Assembly: GCA_947503525.1 (NCBI GenBank)
Contig: CANNEA010000007.1
Span: 1-64,000, forward strand
From: an uncultured Carboxylicivirga sp.
GTDB lineage: Bacteria > Bacteroidota > Bacteroidia > Bacteroidales > Marinilabiliaceae
Length of the DNA stretch: 64,000 nt
Direction: 5' to 3'
Shown: positions 1-8,494 of the stretch, piece after piece
How the letters are laid out: each line of letters opens with the position of its first letter
Position numbering within the stretch: the stretch's first letter is position 1
Notes under the pieces: generated by a model
What the model saw: only the letters and a program-made list of their open reading frames with translations
Told to the model about the DNA's origin: nothing
Databases searched by the model: none
Made by a program: the position numbers and the translations under genes

Positions 1-266
1 GCCGTTACCTCACCAACTATCTAATGTCACGCATGACCATCTTCTACCACCGGAGTTTTAATACATCAATGATGCCACTAATGTATATTATGGGGTGTTA
101 ATCCGGATTTCTCCGGGCTATCCCCCAGTAAAAGGTAGGTTTCATACGCGTTACGCACCCGTGCGCCGGTCGCCATCTATAGCAAGCTATAATGCTGCCC
201 CTCGACTTGCATGTGTTAGGCCTGTCGCTAGCGTTCATCCTGAGCCAGGATCAAACTCTTCGTTGT
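1..266 (-). rRNA. rrs: 16S ribosomal RNA, 5' part, cut by left edge
   Basis: Read on the minus strand, the sequence contains the universal 16S start AGAGTTTGATCCTGGCTCAG (its first base is at 259), followed by GATGAACGCTAGCGACAGGCC, ACACATGCAAGTCGA and GGCGCACGGGTGCGTAACG, all hallmark 5'-domain stretches. By comparison with E. coli the mature 5' end should lie about 7 bases before AGAGTTTG, near 266. The gene continues beyond the left edge, so only about the first 266 bases are present. Two promoters lie upstream at higher coordinates. Confidence 0.97.
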
Positions 267-403
267 ATAAAAATTTTAAAATCTCTTTTAAAACATTTAA
301 AACCTTGACTTGGGATATTATACTTTTACCTATTCTAAATTCTTTTTGAATTTAGGTACTATCCAATATTTTCAAAGATCTTTTTAAGCTAAACGCTTAA
401 TGC

Positions 404-426
404 GATACCGCCAGAATCGAACTGAC
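404..426 (-). other. tRNA T-arm-like remnant in the 16S leader
   Basis: On the minus strand GTCAG-TTCGATT-CTGGC forms a 5-bp stem with a seven-base TTCGATT loop (stem bases 422-426 and 410-414, loop 415-421), followed by GGTATC, the usual layout of a tRNA T arm running into the acceptor 3' strand. No matching 5' acceptor strand, D arm or anticodon arm is found upstream, so this is not a functional tRNA. It may be a leftover of a tRNA once cotranscribed with the rRNA, or a processing element that mimics a T arm. Confidence 0.4.
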
Positions 427-479
427 TTTAAAACCATTATATCTGATATTCTCTCGCTTGCTTCCGTTTGAAGCGGCGA

Positions 480-512
480 CAAAGGTAAGAACTTTTAACC
501 GTCCTTTCCAAA
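480..512 (-). promoter_or_regulatory. rRNA promoter P2 (proximal)
   Basis: On the minus strand TTTG (509-512), 21 bases, then TACCTTTG (480-487): an exact match to the Bacteroidota sigma consensus TTTG / TAnnTTTG. Transcription would start near 473, about 205 bases before mature 16S. Confidence 0.8.
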
Positions 513-685
513 TGTTTTTTCACCTTTTTTTAAAGTTTTTATCCGAGCCGGAAATTGCTATTTAATACCGCTTCCCTAACTCCATAACCTAACCTTAAAC
601 TCTGGCCTCAAAAAATCCGCCTCCCCCCCGTAAACTCTCGTCTTTAGTTCCCGAAAAACACCATTCGTTTCTCTCAAAGCGGGTG

Positions 686-717
686 CAAATTAAAGAACTT
701 TATTTCTTAATTGCAAA
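686..717 (-). promoter_or_regulatory. rRNA promoter P1 (distal)
   Basis: On the minus strand TTTG (714-717), 20 bases, then TTAATTTG (686-693), a 7 of 8 match to TAnnTTTG. Together with the proximal promoter it gives a tandem arrangement, as is common for rRNA operons. Confidence 0.6.
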
Positions 718-800
718 TGGGAATTTACACTAACTCGAAGAAAAAATGTTAATTAGTGTTTGATGATTGATTACATGGTAAATAGAATCAAAAAATGGCC

Positions 801-1385
801 TCAATTAATTCGACGAATAGAATCAATAATAACAGGTGGCACTAAATACTGCCCTTCCTGCTCCAATCTCTGCATCTTTTTAACGACTTCCATTCCATTA
901 ATTACTTTTCCAAATGCTGCAAATCCCTGGCCATCCGGATTACGGTTTCCACCAAAATCCAATTCTGGTTGATCTCCTATACATATAAAAAAGTCAGCCA
1001 TAGCCGAGCCCGGCTCAAGGCGAGCCATACTGATTACCCCATCCTTATGAATAATTCCAGTCTTTTTTGTAGTCTCATGTTCAATCGCCGGTAGATGTCT
1101 GGGATGGACATCTTCAAATAATCCACCTTGTAATACTTCTATCTTTACCTTGCTATTTGATTGATTATCCAACGTAACTGTTCTATAAAAAGTAGCTCCC
1201 TCGAATCGTCCTTCATCAACATACTTCAAAAAGTTGCCTGCAGTTACAGGCGCCTCATCAACATAAATCTCACATTCAATATTACCAAATTTGGTTTCTA
1301 TATTCACAAGCGGATTTTGATTACAAGCACACGACAGGGCGAGAAACAAAACACAACAGAACTTCTTTACAAGACTAATCTTCAT
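801..1385 (-). CDS. Cyclophilin-type peptidyl-prolyl isomerase, lipoprotein
   Basis: A 194-residue protein whose N-terminus is a lipoprotein-type signal (hydrophobic stretch then LSCAC around residues 17-21), so it probably sits in the periplasm attached to a membrane. The rest is a compact cyclophilin domain: VNIETKFGNIECEIY opens the domain, followed by APVTAGNF, FYRTV and, near the end, GFAAFGKVINGMEVV. Such enzymes catalyse cis-trans isomerisation of proline bonds and help fold exported proteins. It is the last gene of an apparent minus-strand operon starting with the sigma factor, 29 bases after the preceding stop codon, which suggests a role in an envelope stress or folding regulon. Family assignment is firm, the regulon idea is inference. 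Confidence 0.9.
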   Translation of the reverse strand: MKISLVKKFCCVLFLALSCACNQNPLVNIETKFGNIECEIYVDEAPVTAGNFLKYVDEGRFEGATFYRTVTLDNQSNSKVKIEVLQGGLFEDVHPRHLPAIEHETTKKTGIIHKDGVISMARLEPGSAMADFFICIGDQPELDFGGNRNPDGQGFAAFGKVINGMEVVKKMQRLEQEGQYLVPPVIIDSIRRIN

Positions 1386-1414
1386 ATATAAAACTACAAT
1401 CAGGTAATATTAAA

Positions 1415-2446
1415 TCATCTACGCGTTCGTACAAATCCCAACCAAACAATAAGGATTATAACAAATATAGTAATAATAAATGCCCATAGGTTTGTGGTTC
1501 TATAATAAACGGTCAAGGGGTAATCCGAATATTGAAAAACATCTCCTTCGAATTGCCATTTTACAGTCTGCCCATTTATTTCCTGCGCATTACTATCATA
1601 AATTAAACCCGGCACTTCAATTTCCACATTATAATCTTTTGAACTTAAAAGAATCATTTGCTCATCAATTTCAAATTCGAATTCAGCAAAATATCCCTTC
1701 GAATAGGCCAGAGAAACCCAGTTGGACCCATGCAAACTATCTGTAATTTGGCAAATTCCTTTCAACTCCGGCCCATCATCGATACTGGATTTAAACACTT
1801 CCAATATCTCTTGCTCAACAGATGCACTAGTGGCAGTCTTGTTATTTTCCTTGGCATAGGCATTAAGTAATCTCATATATTCAATATGAATGGAAGAGAT
1901 TATAAAATCAAACCACTTCAATTCGGCTTCGTCCTCAAATTTCTTACGGTCCACTTTAGAAAGATGCTGAACGAAGCTAGTATCTTCATTAAAGAAATAT
2001 CCTCTCTCCTCAGCACTCAAGTAATCCTCAATTTTCAAATGATGATATGGAAATCGCTGTAAGAAGACCTCTTCATATTCGTGAAAACTATAAAACCACC
2101 TGAATTTATGATTATATCTAATATCAATATTCTCATCTTGTGCCGTATCAATTTTCGTAAACATAGCTTTCGAAGCAGCGTTAACAGACAAGAAGGTTTG
2201 AGAAGCAATGGCGTAAAAAACAGTATCCTTGCCTCCGTTTTCAATCTTCTTATCATACTTTAGCTGCCAACCATCCTCAACATTAAATGAGAAAGGGTGA
2301 TCATATACTTTACTTGAATCTCCAACTGCTGTGATGCGTTTAAAAACGGATCCATCAGCATTAATTCTCGTAAAATATCGCAATTCTATATCGTCGCAAG
2401 CTGCTAATACAAGCATTGCTGCAAATACTATTATATGCCTTTTCAT
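1415..2446 (-). CDS. Hypothetical lipoprotein with C-terminal membrane anchor
   Basis: I do not recognise this family. The preferred start is the fourth codon of the open frame (MKRHIIVF), which puts the lipobox LAAC about 17 residues in; an alternative start lies three codons upstream. The protein is about 343 residues. After the lipidated cysteine comes a soluble region of some 295 residues rich in acidic and aromatic residues (starts DDIELRYFTRINADGSV), then a single hydrophobic segment (LWAFIITIFVIILIVWLGF) and a short basic tail RTRR. A lipid anchor at one end and a transmembrane helix at the other is an uncommon layout. It lies between the anti-sigma candidate and the cyclophilin, all closely spaced, so a role as envelope partner of the sigma system is plausible but unproven. 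Confidence 0.7.
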   Translation of the reverse strand: MKRHIIVFAAMLVLAACDDIELRYFTRINADGSVFKRITAVGDSSKVYDHPFSFNVEDGWQLKYDKKIENGGKDTVFYAIASQTFLSVNAASKAMFTKIDTAQDENIDIRYNHKFRWFYSFHEYEEVFLQRFPYHHLKIEDYLSAEERGYFFNEDTSFVQHLSKVDRKKFEDEAELKWFDFIISSIHIEYMRLLNAYAKENNKTATSASVEQEILEVFKSSIDDGPELKGICQITDSLHGSNWVSLAYSKGYFAEFEFEIDEQMILLSSKDYNVEIEVPGLIYDSNAQEINGQTVKWQFEGDVFQYSDYPLTVYYRTTNLWAFIITIFVIILIVWLGFVRTRR

Positions 2447-2477
2447 AATAATCAATTTTAAAAATTTAACTAACGCA

Positions 2478-3017
2478 TCATTGTGTAATGTATTGACACA
2501 GCCGCTTGTCGTCTTTTAGTATCCAAAAATTCAAGCGAACAGCTTCGTCGGATTTGTATTGATGGTATAGTTGAGGATAGAGCTCTTTTAGCGCCTGAAT
2601 AAATCCTTGCGCATCGGAATATAAATCAGGGTGACTATCTTGTAATAATTCAATATCACTTTTAATCAGCATCAGAGCACTTCCATCATTGTTAAACTGC
2701 AAACCTGAATTATTAAAAGATGCTAATAAACTCATCATGTTATTTCTACACCTCCAATCAGGCTTAGAAAAGATAACTTTGTTTTCAATTCGTGCAATCG
2801 TATCGTGCCTTTGCAATTGAGTATCCGATTCCATCCATACATACGCACCCACCGAAAAAACAACCAACAACGAAGCTGCAATACGTAACCACACAAAACG
2901 TTTGTTCTGCTGTATTGTTGACTCTGATTCTATTTGGTTCATCACCCTTCGCCGTAGTTCTTCCTTGTCTCGTAACTTCGGTCTTTTTCTTATATCTTCT
3001 GATCCCCGTTCCATCAC
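2478..3017 (-). CDS. Probable membrane anti-sigma factor
   Basis: A 179-residue protein with a charged cytoplasmic N-terminus (about 40 residues, with KRPKLRDKEELRRR), one transmembrane helix at about residues 41-61 (FVWLRIAASLLVVFSVGAYV), and an extracytoplasmic domain of about 118 residues. Its start overlaps the end of the sigma factor gene by four bases (ATGA), implying translational coupling. This topology and position match anti-sigma factors of ECF systems. It lacks the zinc-binding HxxxCxxC motif of the ZAS domain and I recognise no named domain, so the call rests on topology and context. Its C-terminal half (IELLQDSHPDLYSDAQGF and on) may sense an envelope signal. Confidence 0.6.
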   Translation of the reverse strand: MMERGSEDIRKRPKLRDKEELRRRVMNQIESESTIQQNKRFVWLRIAASLLVVFSVGAYVWMESDTQLQRHDTIARIENKVIFSKPDWRCRNNMMSLLASFNNSGLQFNNDGSALMLIKSDIELLQDSHPDLYSDAQGFIQALKELYPQLYHQYKSDEAVRLNFWILKDDKRLCQYITQ

Positions 3018-3553
3018 ACTATTTTTAAATAAAACTCCACTTTTTCACGAACCCTTTTCCGAGCGACATATAGATTATCTTTAATCTTTTTTTCAGAAAA
3101 ACCGGTAATACTAACTACCTCCGAAACATCCAGATCTTCCAGATCTCTCAATGTAAATACCAGCTTCTGAGTATCCGACAACTCTCTACTAGCTTTTCGA
3201 ATCAATTGCCCCAGCTCCTTATTGTCTTGAACCTCTTCGTCATTATAGGCAAGATCAAAATCATCATTAATAGTTTGAGTATTCTTATGTGATCTTAAAT
3301 AATCCAATGATAATCGAGAAGCAATTGTAAAAAGCCATGTGGTAATTTTACTTTTTGATATTTCATATTTATGAATGTTCTTCCATGCCCTTACAAATAC
3401 ATCCTGAGTAATGTCCTCAGCCACCGCATCGATTGTTACCATGCGAAACACAAGTGAAAATACATATTCACCATAAAGAAGAACCAACTCCCCAAAGGCC
3501 TGCTTATCCCCCTTTTTACTGCGCTTTATTAAATTCTCAGTTGATTTAATCAT
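3014..3553 (-). CDS. ECF-type RNA polymerase sigma factor (sigma-70 family)
   Basis: A 179-residue protein with the two-domain ECF layout. Sigma region 2 covers about residues 20-90, with AEDITQDVFVRAW and TTWLFTIASRLSLDYLR as the -10 recognition helices; region 4 covers about 118-170, with LSDTQKLVFTLRDLEDLDVSEV followed by a helix-turn-helix (SITGFSEKKIKDNLYVARKRVRE). No region 1 or 3 is present. It directs RNA polymerase to a specific regulon. It is the first gene of the minus-strand group sigma, anti-sigma, lipoprotein, cyclophilin. The space upstream carries a short inverted repeat TGATAC/GTATCA at 3572-3593 that could be part of its control region. Confidence 0.92.
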   Translation of the reverse strand: MIKSTENLIKRSKKGDKQAFGELVLLYGEYVFSLVFRMVTIDAVAEDITQDVFVRAWKNIHKYEISKSKITTWLFTIASRLSLDYLRSHKNTQTINDDFDLAYNDEEVQDNKELGQLIRKASRELSDTQKLVFTLRDLEDLDVSEVVSITGFSEKKIKDNLYVARKRVREKVEFYLKIV

Positions 3554-3908
3554 TAGCCTTATTTGTATACATGATACGATGCAAAATGTATCAGGTCGAA
3601 TTTAAAATTACAAATTATCAATCAGAAGCCTCTATCATTGTCCGAATAACGGTAAATGAAATACCAACTACCTGTTCGCTTTCGAACACACTGAACATCA
3701 CAACTCCTTTACTATCTAGGCATTTGATCAAATTCGAGCATGAGTCTTTATTTTGTGCGATATCGGACGTTTTTTAATGATTTATATCAATTCACAATAC
3801 AAGAAATAAACGTATTGCCTTGTATTTGTGACAATTAAAGAATATGGCACAAGGATTGATTTGGAAACATCACCCATAGAGCACTATTCATCTATAGAAA
3901 AAACTATT
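3554..3908. other. Divergent intergenic region, sigma factor / ABC exporter
   Basis: No credible gene is seen here; a 68-codon open frame has no family features or supporting context. The region holds inverted repeats TGATAC..GTATCA (3572-3577, 3588-3593) close to the sigma factor start and a small hairpin GTTCG-CTTT-CGAAC (3674-3687). A TGTATTTG sequence near 3818-3825 is one mismatch from the TAnnTTTG box and could drive the ABC exporter, but no good -33 box precedes it. Confidence 0.5.
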
Positions 3909-4643
3909 ATGAGCCAAAGCATCATTCGTGTTAACCAACTACACAAATCATATGTAACCGGAAGCAATTCCTTACATGTCCTTAAAGGTTTGGACATAGA
4001 TATCAAACAAGGAGAAATGGTATCGATCATGGGATCTTCAGGATCAGGAAAGTCAACATTACTTAATATATTAGGCATACTTGACAATTATGACCGAGGT
4101 GATTATTACCTTAATGAAATACTTATTCGACAAATGAGTGAGCGCAAAGCGGCCGCTTTTCGCAATCAATACATCGGTTTTATTTTCCAATCGTTTAACC
4201 TTATCGCTTTTAAAAATGCAATGGAAAATGTTGCCTTACCATTATATTATCAAGGTGTTAGTCGCAAAAAAAGGAACATGAAAGCCATGGAGCTTCTTGA
4301 CCGTTTGGGCTTAAAAGAATGGGCTGATCATTTACCTAGTGAGTTGTCTGGAGGCCAAAAGCAACGTATTGCCATCGCTCGATCGCTGATATCACAACCT
4401 AAGGTTATTTTAGCCGATGAACCAACAGGAGCATTGGACACCCAAACATCGTATGAAGTAATGGAAATTCTTAAGGAAGTAAATAATACGGGTATAACTG
4501 TAATTATTGTTACTCATGAGAATGACATTGCTGACATGACCCAACGCGTAATACGCTTGAAAGATGGTTTAATCGAAACTAACCAGATTAATGGTGGTAT
4601 GGCTCAAAAAAAAACTGAATCTTCAATTTTTGCCAATAATTAA
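3909..4643 (+). CDS. ABC transporter ATP-binding protein (MacB/LolD type)
   Basis: A 244-residue ATPase when started at MSQSIIRVNQL; the open frame extends 27 codons further upstream but that extension does not look like an ABC N-terminus. Walker A GSSGSGKST is at about residues 42-50, the Q-loop Q94, signature LSGGQKQR at 146-153, Walker B VILADEP at 166-172, and the H-loop histidine at 203. It is of the LolD/MacB class that powers mechanotransmission-type export with FtsX-like permeases rather than moving solutes through a channel. It is followed 11 bases later by the first permease and leads a five-gene exporter operon. Confidence 0.93.
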   Translation: MSQSIIRVNQLHKSYVTGSNSLHVLKGLDIDIKQGEMVSIMGSSGSGKSTLLNILGILDNYDRGDYYLNEILIRQMSERKAAAFRNQYIGFIFQSFNLIAFKNAMENVALPLYYQGVSRKKRNMKAMELLDRLGLKEWADHLPSELSGGQKQRIAIARSLISQPKVILADEPTGALDTQTSYEVMEILKEVNNTGITVIIVTHENDIADMTQRVIRLKDGLIETNQINGGMAQKKTESSIFANN

Positions 4644-4654
4644 GACCGCAAATC

Positions 4655-5905
4655 ATGATTGATTATTTACAAGAAATATTCTCGACCCTGAAACAAAACC
4701 GTCTGAGAGCCATTATGACAGGCTTTAGTGTAGCATGGGGGATCTTCATGTTAATACTACTTTTAGGCTCTGGCAAAGGTTTAGAAAACGGAATGGAATT
4801 TAATTTTCGCAGCACGTCAAAAAATGCCTTGTGGATATGGAGTAGACGTACACAAGTTGCTCATGATGGTTTACAAGCCGGGCGACGAATTAACTTCACC
4901 GATCAGGACGGCCAAATGATTCAACGTCAGTTTGAAGATGACATGGACAATTTCTCCGGACGCTTTCATCTTTGGGGGAATTATGCTGTAACCTATGAAA
5001 ACGAATATGGTGATTTTCAGATAGAAGGTATCATGCCTGAGTTTAAAGAGATTCAGCTGGTAGATATGTTAGATGGACGTTACATTAATCACCTGGACAT
5101 AAAACAATATAGAAAATCGGTTATAATATCGGAACCAGTTCAAAAACACTTGTTCAAAGAAAAAGAACCTCTTGGGGAATACATTAGAATTAATGGTGTG
5201 CCATTTATGGTGGTCGGCACTTTTGTAAATCCGGAAGATAAAGATGACAAACAGCTTTACATGCCCTTAACCACCACGCAGCGCGTATTTAATGGGAATA
5301 ATCGTTTGAATGAAATGGCAATTTCAACGAATGCTACAACCGTTGCAGAGAACAAGCGCATTGAAGATGAAGTCCGGGCTTTACTACAGAAGCGTCATCG
5401 AGTTGCTCCTGAGGACAAACAAGCCATTGGAATATGGAACACACTTGAAAATTTCAAACAGGCACAAGGTGTATTTGCAGGCATTAGATGGTTTGTTTGG
5501 GTAATCGGAGTTATGACCATTATTGCTGGAATTGTAGGCGTAAGTAATATCATGATCATTTTGGTAAAAGAACGAACCAAAGAAATAGGTATACGAAAAG
5601 CAATTGGCGCCACACCTTTCTCAATTATCAGATTAGTTCTTTCAGAATCAGTATTTATTACTGCATTAGCTGGTTTCTTCGGACTTGTAGCTGGCATGGG
5701 ATTATTGGCTGGAATTTCGGCTATTCTTCAACAGGTGGCACAAGAAAATCAAGATGTTCAACGGGCCTTTTTTAATCCTTCTGCTGATTTAAGTGTAGCG
5801 CTGTGGGCTTTAGTCATCCTGGTGACGGCAGGGCTTGTGGCTGGATTTATACCGGCGCGACGAGCCTCATCGATTAGACCAATAGAAGCCCTACACGACG
5901 AATAA
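4655..5905 (+). CDS. ABC transporter permease, MacB/FtsX type (first)
   Basis: A 416-residue permease with one N-terminal transmembrane helix (about residues 20-42), a periplasmic MacB_PCD domain of about 220 residues, and a C-terminal FtsX domain with three helices (about 275-300, 325-355, 380-400). Motifs such as NRLRAIMTG, KERTKEIGIRKAIGA and the closing SIRPIEALHDE are typical. It lies between the ATPase and a second permease of the same architecture, so the exporter is probably a heterodimer of the two permeases. The substrate cannot be read from the sequence; MacB-like systems move macrolides, peptides, siderophores or lipids. Confidence 0.92.
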   Translation: MIDYLQEIFSTLKQNRLRAIMTGFSVAWGIFMLILLLGSGKGLENGMEFNFRSTSKNALWIWSRRTQVAHDGLQAGRRINFTDQDGQMIQRQFEDDMDNFSGRFHLWGNYAVTYENEYGDFQIEGIMPEFKEIQLVDMLDGRYINHLDIKQYRKSVIISEPVQKHLFKEKEPLGEYIRINGVPFMVVGTFVNPEDKDDKQLYMPLTTTQRVFNGNNRLNEMAISTNATTVAENKRIEDEVRALLQKRHRVAPEDKQAIGIWNTLENFKQAQGVFAGIRWFVWVIGVMTIIAGIVGVSNIMIILVKERTKEIGIRKAIGATPFSIIRLVLSESVFITALAGFFGLVAGMGLLAGISAILQQVAQENQDVQRAFFNPSADLSVALWALVILVTAGLVAGFIPARRASSIRPIEALHDE

Positions 5906-5929
5906 AACATAAACCCAAAGTCTATAACT

Positions 5930-7210
5930 ATGTTTGATAAAGACAGGTGGCAGGAAATATTTAATGCCATTAGAAAAAATAAATTACGAAGTGCACTTAC
6001 CGCATTCGGCGTATTTTGGGCCATCTTCATGCTAATTGTCATGACAGGTTCAGGTAATGGACTGAAAAACGGTGTGTATGAGGGCGTGAAAGATTTTGCC
6101 ACAAACAGTGGTTTTATGTGGGCAGACAACACAACTGTTGCCTACGAAGGATTTAAGCGAGGGCGGCACTGGCAAATCAATAATGATGACATTGAAACCA
6201 TCATCGATCAGGTACCCGAAGTTGAAGTCATTTCGCCAAGGTTAAATGGATGGAATTTAAGAAGCGGCGAAAACATTGTAAGAGGTAAACGATCGGGAGC
6301 CTTTAATGTGATGGGTGACTATCCAAGTTACCGTGAAATAGATCCTTGCACCATGCCTTATGGCCGTTATATAAATGAAGAAGACATCAAACTCAAACGA
6401 AAGGTCTGTATCATTGGCGAAAAAGTCCATGAGGTAATGTTTGATGAAGGTGAAGATCCGGTTGGAGAATACATCAGAGTTAATGGCGTGTACTTTATGG
6501 TGGTAGGCGTATTCCGATCGAACAATCCGAAAATAAATATAGGTAGCAACAAAAAGGAGACAGTATACCTGCCATTTACGGCTATGCAACAAACTTTTAA
6601 CTACGGCAACCAGGTTCATTATTTCGGTCTTATTGCAGCAAAAGGTAAAAAAGTGGAGACTGTGATTAATAAAATTAAGCCTATACTGCAGAAGAACCAT
6701 AAACTTTCGCCTGAAGATGATGAAGCCATTGGACAGTTTGATTTAGAGAATCAAATAAAAACCATGTCATACATATTTCTTGGTATCGACATCTTGATTT
6801 GGGTGGTAGGTATAGGAACCTTAATTGCAGGTGCTGTAGGCATTAGTAACATTATGCTGATCATCGTTAAGGAAAGAACTAAAGAAATTGGAATTCAACG
6901 TGCCATAGGTGCTCGACCGGCAGTAATAGTTAGCCAATTACTAACAGAGTCCGTGTTCTTAACAACCATTGCTGGATTTATTGGCCTGGCCTTCGGAACA
7001 TTTGTCCTTTATATGGCAGATGCTGCAGTTGATGCATCCAGAGTCAATGCTCCTGTTGATGAAGAAATATTCTTCCTCAATCCCGAAATCGGCCTACCAC
7101 TTGCACTATCAGCCCTAACAATGCTGATTATTGTAGGACTTGTAGCCGGATTAATTCCAGCACTGAAAGCCATTAAGATTAAACCAATTGACGCATTAAG
7201 ACACGAATAA
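5930..7210 (+). CDS. ABC transporter permease, MacB/FtsX type (second)
   Basis: A 426-residue paralogue of the preceding permease with the same order: N-terminal helix (residues about 18-40), periplasmic MacB_PCD region, and three C-terminal FtsX helices. Shared landmarks are NKLRSALTAFGVFWAIFML near the start, KERTKEIGIQRAIGA, and IKPIDALRHE at the end. It starts 24 bases after the first permease. The two tandem copies have diverged widely in the periplasmic half, as expected for asymmetric half-transporters. Confidence 0.92.
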   Translation: MFDKDRWQEIFNAIRKNKLRSALTAFGVFWAIFMLIVMTGSGNGLKNGVYEGVKDFATNSGFMWADNTTVAYEGFKRGRHWQINNDDIETIIDQVPEVEVISPRLNGWNLRSGENIVRGKRSGAFNVMGDYPSYREIDPCTMPYGRYINEEDIKLKRKVCIIGEKVHEVMFDEGEDPVGEYIRVNGVYFMVVGVFRSNNPKINIGSNKKETVYLPFTAMQQTFNYGNQVHYFGLIAAKGKKVETVINKIKPILQKNHKLSPEDDEAIGQFDLENQIKTMSYIFLGIDILIWVVGIGTLIAGAVGISNIMLIIVKERTKEIGIQRAIGARPAVIVSQLLTESVFLTTIAGFIGLAFGTFVLYMADAAVDASRVNAPVDEEIFFLNPEIGLPLALSALTMLIIVGLVAGLIPALKAIKIKPIDALRHE

Positions 7211-7292
7211 TCCTCGAAAGACTCAGAAACTATTGAGGAGACAAAATGAAAATAAAACAACTAAAACACTAAATAACTTAAAATCTGAAACC

Positions 7293-8375
7293 ATGAAAAA
7301 GGTATTAAAAATAATAGGACTATTAGTATTCATCGGCTTGTTTGGCTGGGTTGTATTCTACCTTTACAATCAATCGAAAAAAGCGCCTGTTGTATACGAA
7401 ACAGAATTGGCCGAAGTAACTAACATTATCAAAAAGACAGTGGCTACCGGATCTGTTGTTCCGCGAAAAGAAATTGAAATTAAACCTCAGGAATCAGGTA
7501 TTATCACAGAACTATATATTGAAGCTGGTGATATGGTTGAGAAGGGTGACTTGATTGCTAAAATCCAGATTATCCCTGAAATGGTGCAGGTTAATAATGC
7601 AGAGGCTCAACTGCGTAGGGCTGAAATTTCTTATAAAAACGCTGAAATTGAATATAAGCGTAAAAAAGAATTGTACAACACTGGCGTTATTCCACAATCC
7701 GAATTTCAGGAAGAAGACTTAAGATTTCAGACTGCAGAAGCAGATAAAGATGCAGCCCTAAACAACCTTCAGTTAATTAAAGAAGGGGTGACAGCCAATA
7801 TGAAAAACCAAACCAACACGCTTATCCGTTCTACTATTAAAGGAATGGTATTGGATGTTCCCATTAAGGAAGGTAATTCAGTTATAAAAAGTAACACTTT
7901 CAACGATGGAACCACTGTTGCAATGGTGGCTGATATGGGCAATATGGTTTTCGAAGGAAAAGTTGATGAAACGGAAGTTGGTAAAATCAGACAGGGCATG
8001 TCGCTAATGTTATCCATTGGTGCCATTGAAGATGAGAAATATGATGCTTTCCTTGAAACTATTGCTCCTAAAGGTGTAGAAGAAAACGGAGCCATTCAGT
8101 TTGAAATAAAAGCCGCAGTTAAACTTAAAGAAGGACAGTTTATTCGTGCAGGTTATAGTGCAACAGCCGATATTGTTTTAGATCGCAGAGATAGCGTTAT
8201 CGCCATCAAAGAAAAACTAATTACTTTCAGCAATGACTCTGCTTTTATTGAAATTGAGACCGGAGAACAGCTGTTTGAAAAGCGCTTAATTGAAACAGGT
8301 TTATCTGACGGCATTAAGATAGAGGTTAAAGAAGGACTGACTAAAGAGGATAAAATTAAGATTCCTAAGGGTTAG
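7293..8375 (+). CDS. Periplasmic adaptor (membrane fusion protein, HlyD/MacA type)
   Basis: A 360-residue adaptor starting at MKKVLKIIGLL; the open frame reaches 20 codons upstream, but those lack a signal sequence. An N-terminal membrane anchor (residues about 5-27) is followed by a lipoyl/barrel-sandwich domain (EIEIKPQESGIITELYIEAGD), a coiled-coil hairpin (about 95-160, EAQLRRAEISYKNAEIEY), the second half of the lipoyl domain, and beta-barrel and membrane-proximal domains. It links the inner-membrane ABC pump to a TolC-type outer membrane channel, and its neighbours are exactly those two partners. Confidence 0.9.
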   Translation: MKKVLKIIGLLVFIGLFGWVVFYLYNQSKKAPVVYETELAEVTNIIKKTVATGSVVPRKEIEIKPQESGIITELYIEAGDMVEKGDLIAKIQIIPEMVQVNNAEAQLRRAEISYKNAEIEYKRKKELYNTGVIPQSEFQEEDLRFQTAEADKDAALNNLQLIKEGVTANMKNQTNTLIRSTIKGMVLDVPIKEGNSVIKSNTFNDGTTVAMVADMGNMVFEGKVDETEVGKIRQGMSLMLSIGAIEDEKYDAFLETIAPKGVEENGAIQFEIKAAVKLKEGQFIRAGYSATADIVLDRRDSVIAIKEKLITFSNDSAFIEIETGEQLFEKRLIETGLSDGIKIEVKEGLTKEDKIKIPKG

Positions 8376-8494
8376 TTTTAATTTAAAATGATACTTTTAA
8401 TAGTTTTTTCATAGTCACAGTCGGGGAGAAATTCCCCGGCTACCTATAACCTGAGAGAAATAATAACTATTCCTAACGGAAAAAAATCTTAGCA

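Larger units (their letters stand above)
267..800 (-). other. rRNA operon leader and promoter region, no protein gene
   Basis: This stretch has no convincing coding sequence. On the minus strand it holds two Bacteroidota-type promoters (annotated separately), a tRNA T-arm-like remnant, and a 16S leader with AAAGATCTTTG just upstream of the rRNA, resembling leader sequences of other Bacteroidota rRNA operons. Downstream of the cyclophilin gene (from 800 leftwards) a loose inverted repeat ACACTAA/TTAGTGT is present but lacks a U-tract, so I do not call it a terminator. Confidence 0.75.

Noticed and set aside
95-349. An 84-codon open frame over the 16S rRNA and leader
   Set aside because: It lies antisense to rRNA sequence and is an artefact of that sequence.
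3571-3777. A 68-codon plus-strand frame between the sigma factor and the ABC exporter
   Set aside because: No family features, no promoter or plausible codon pattern, and it spans the sigma upstream region.
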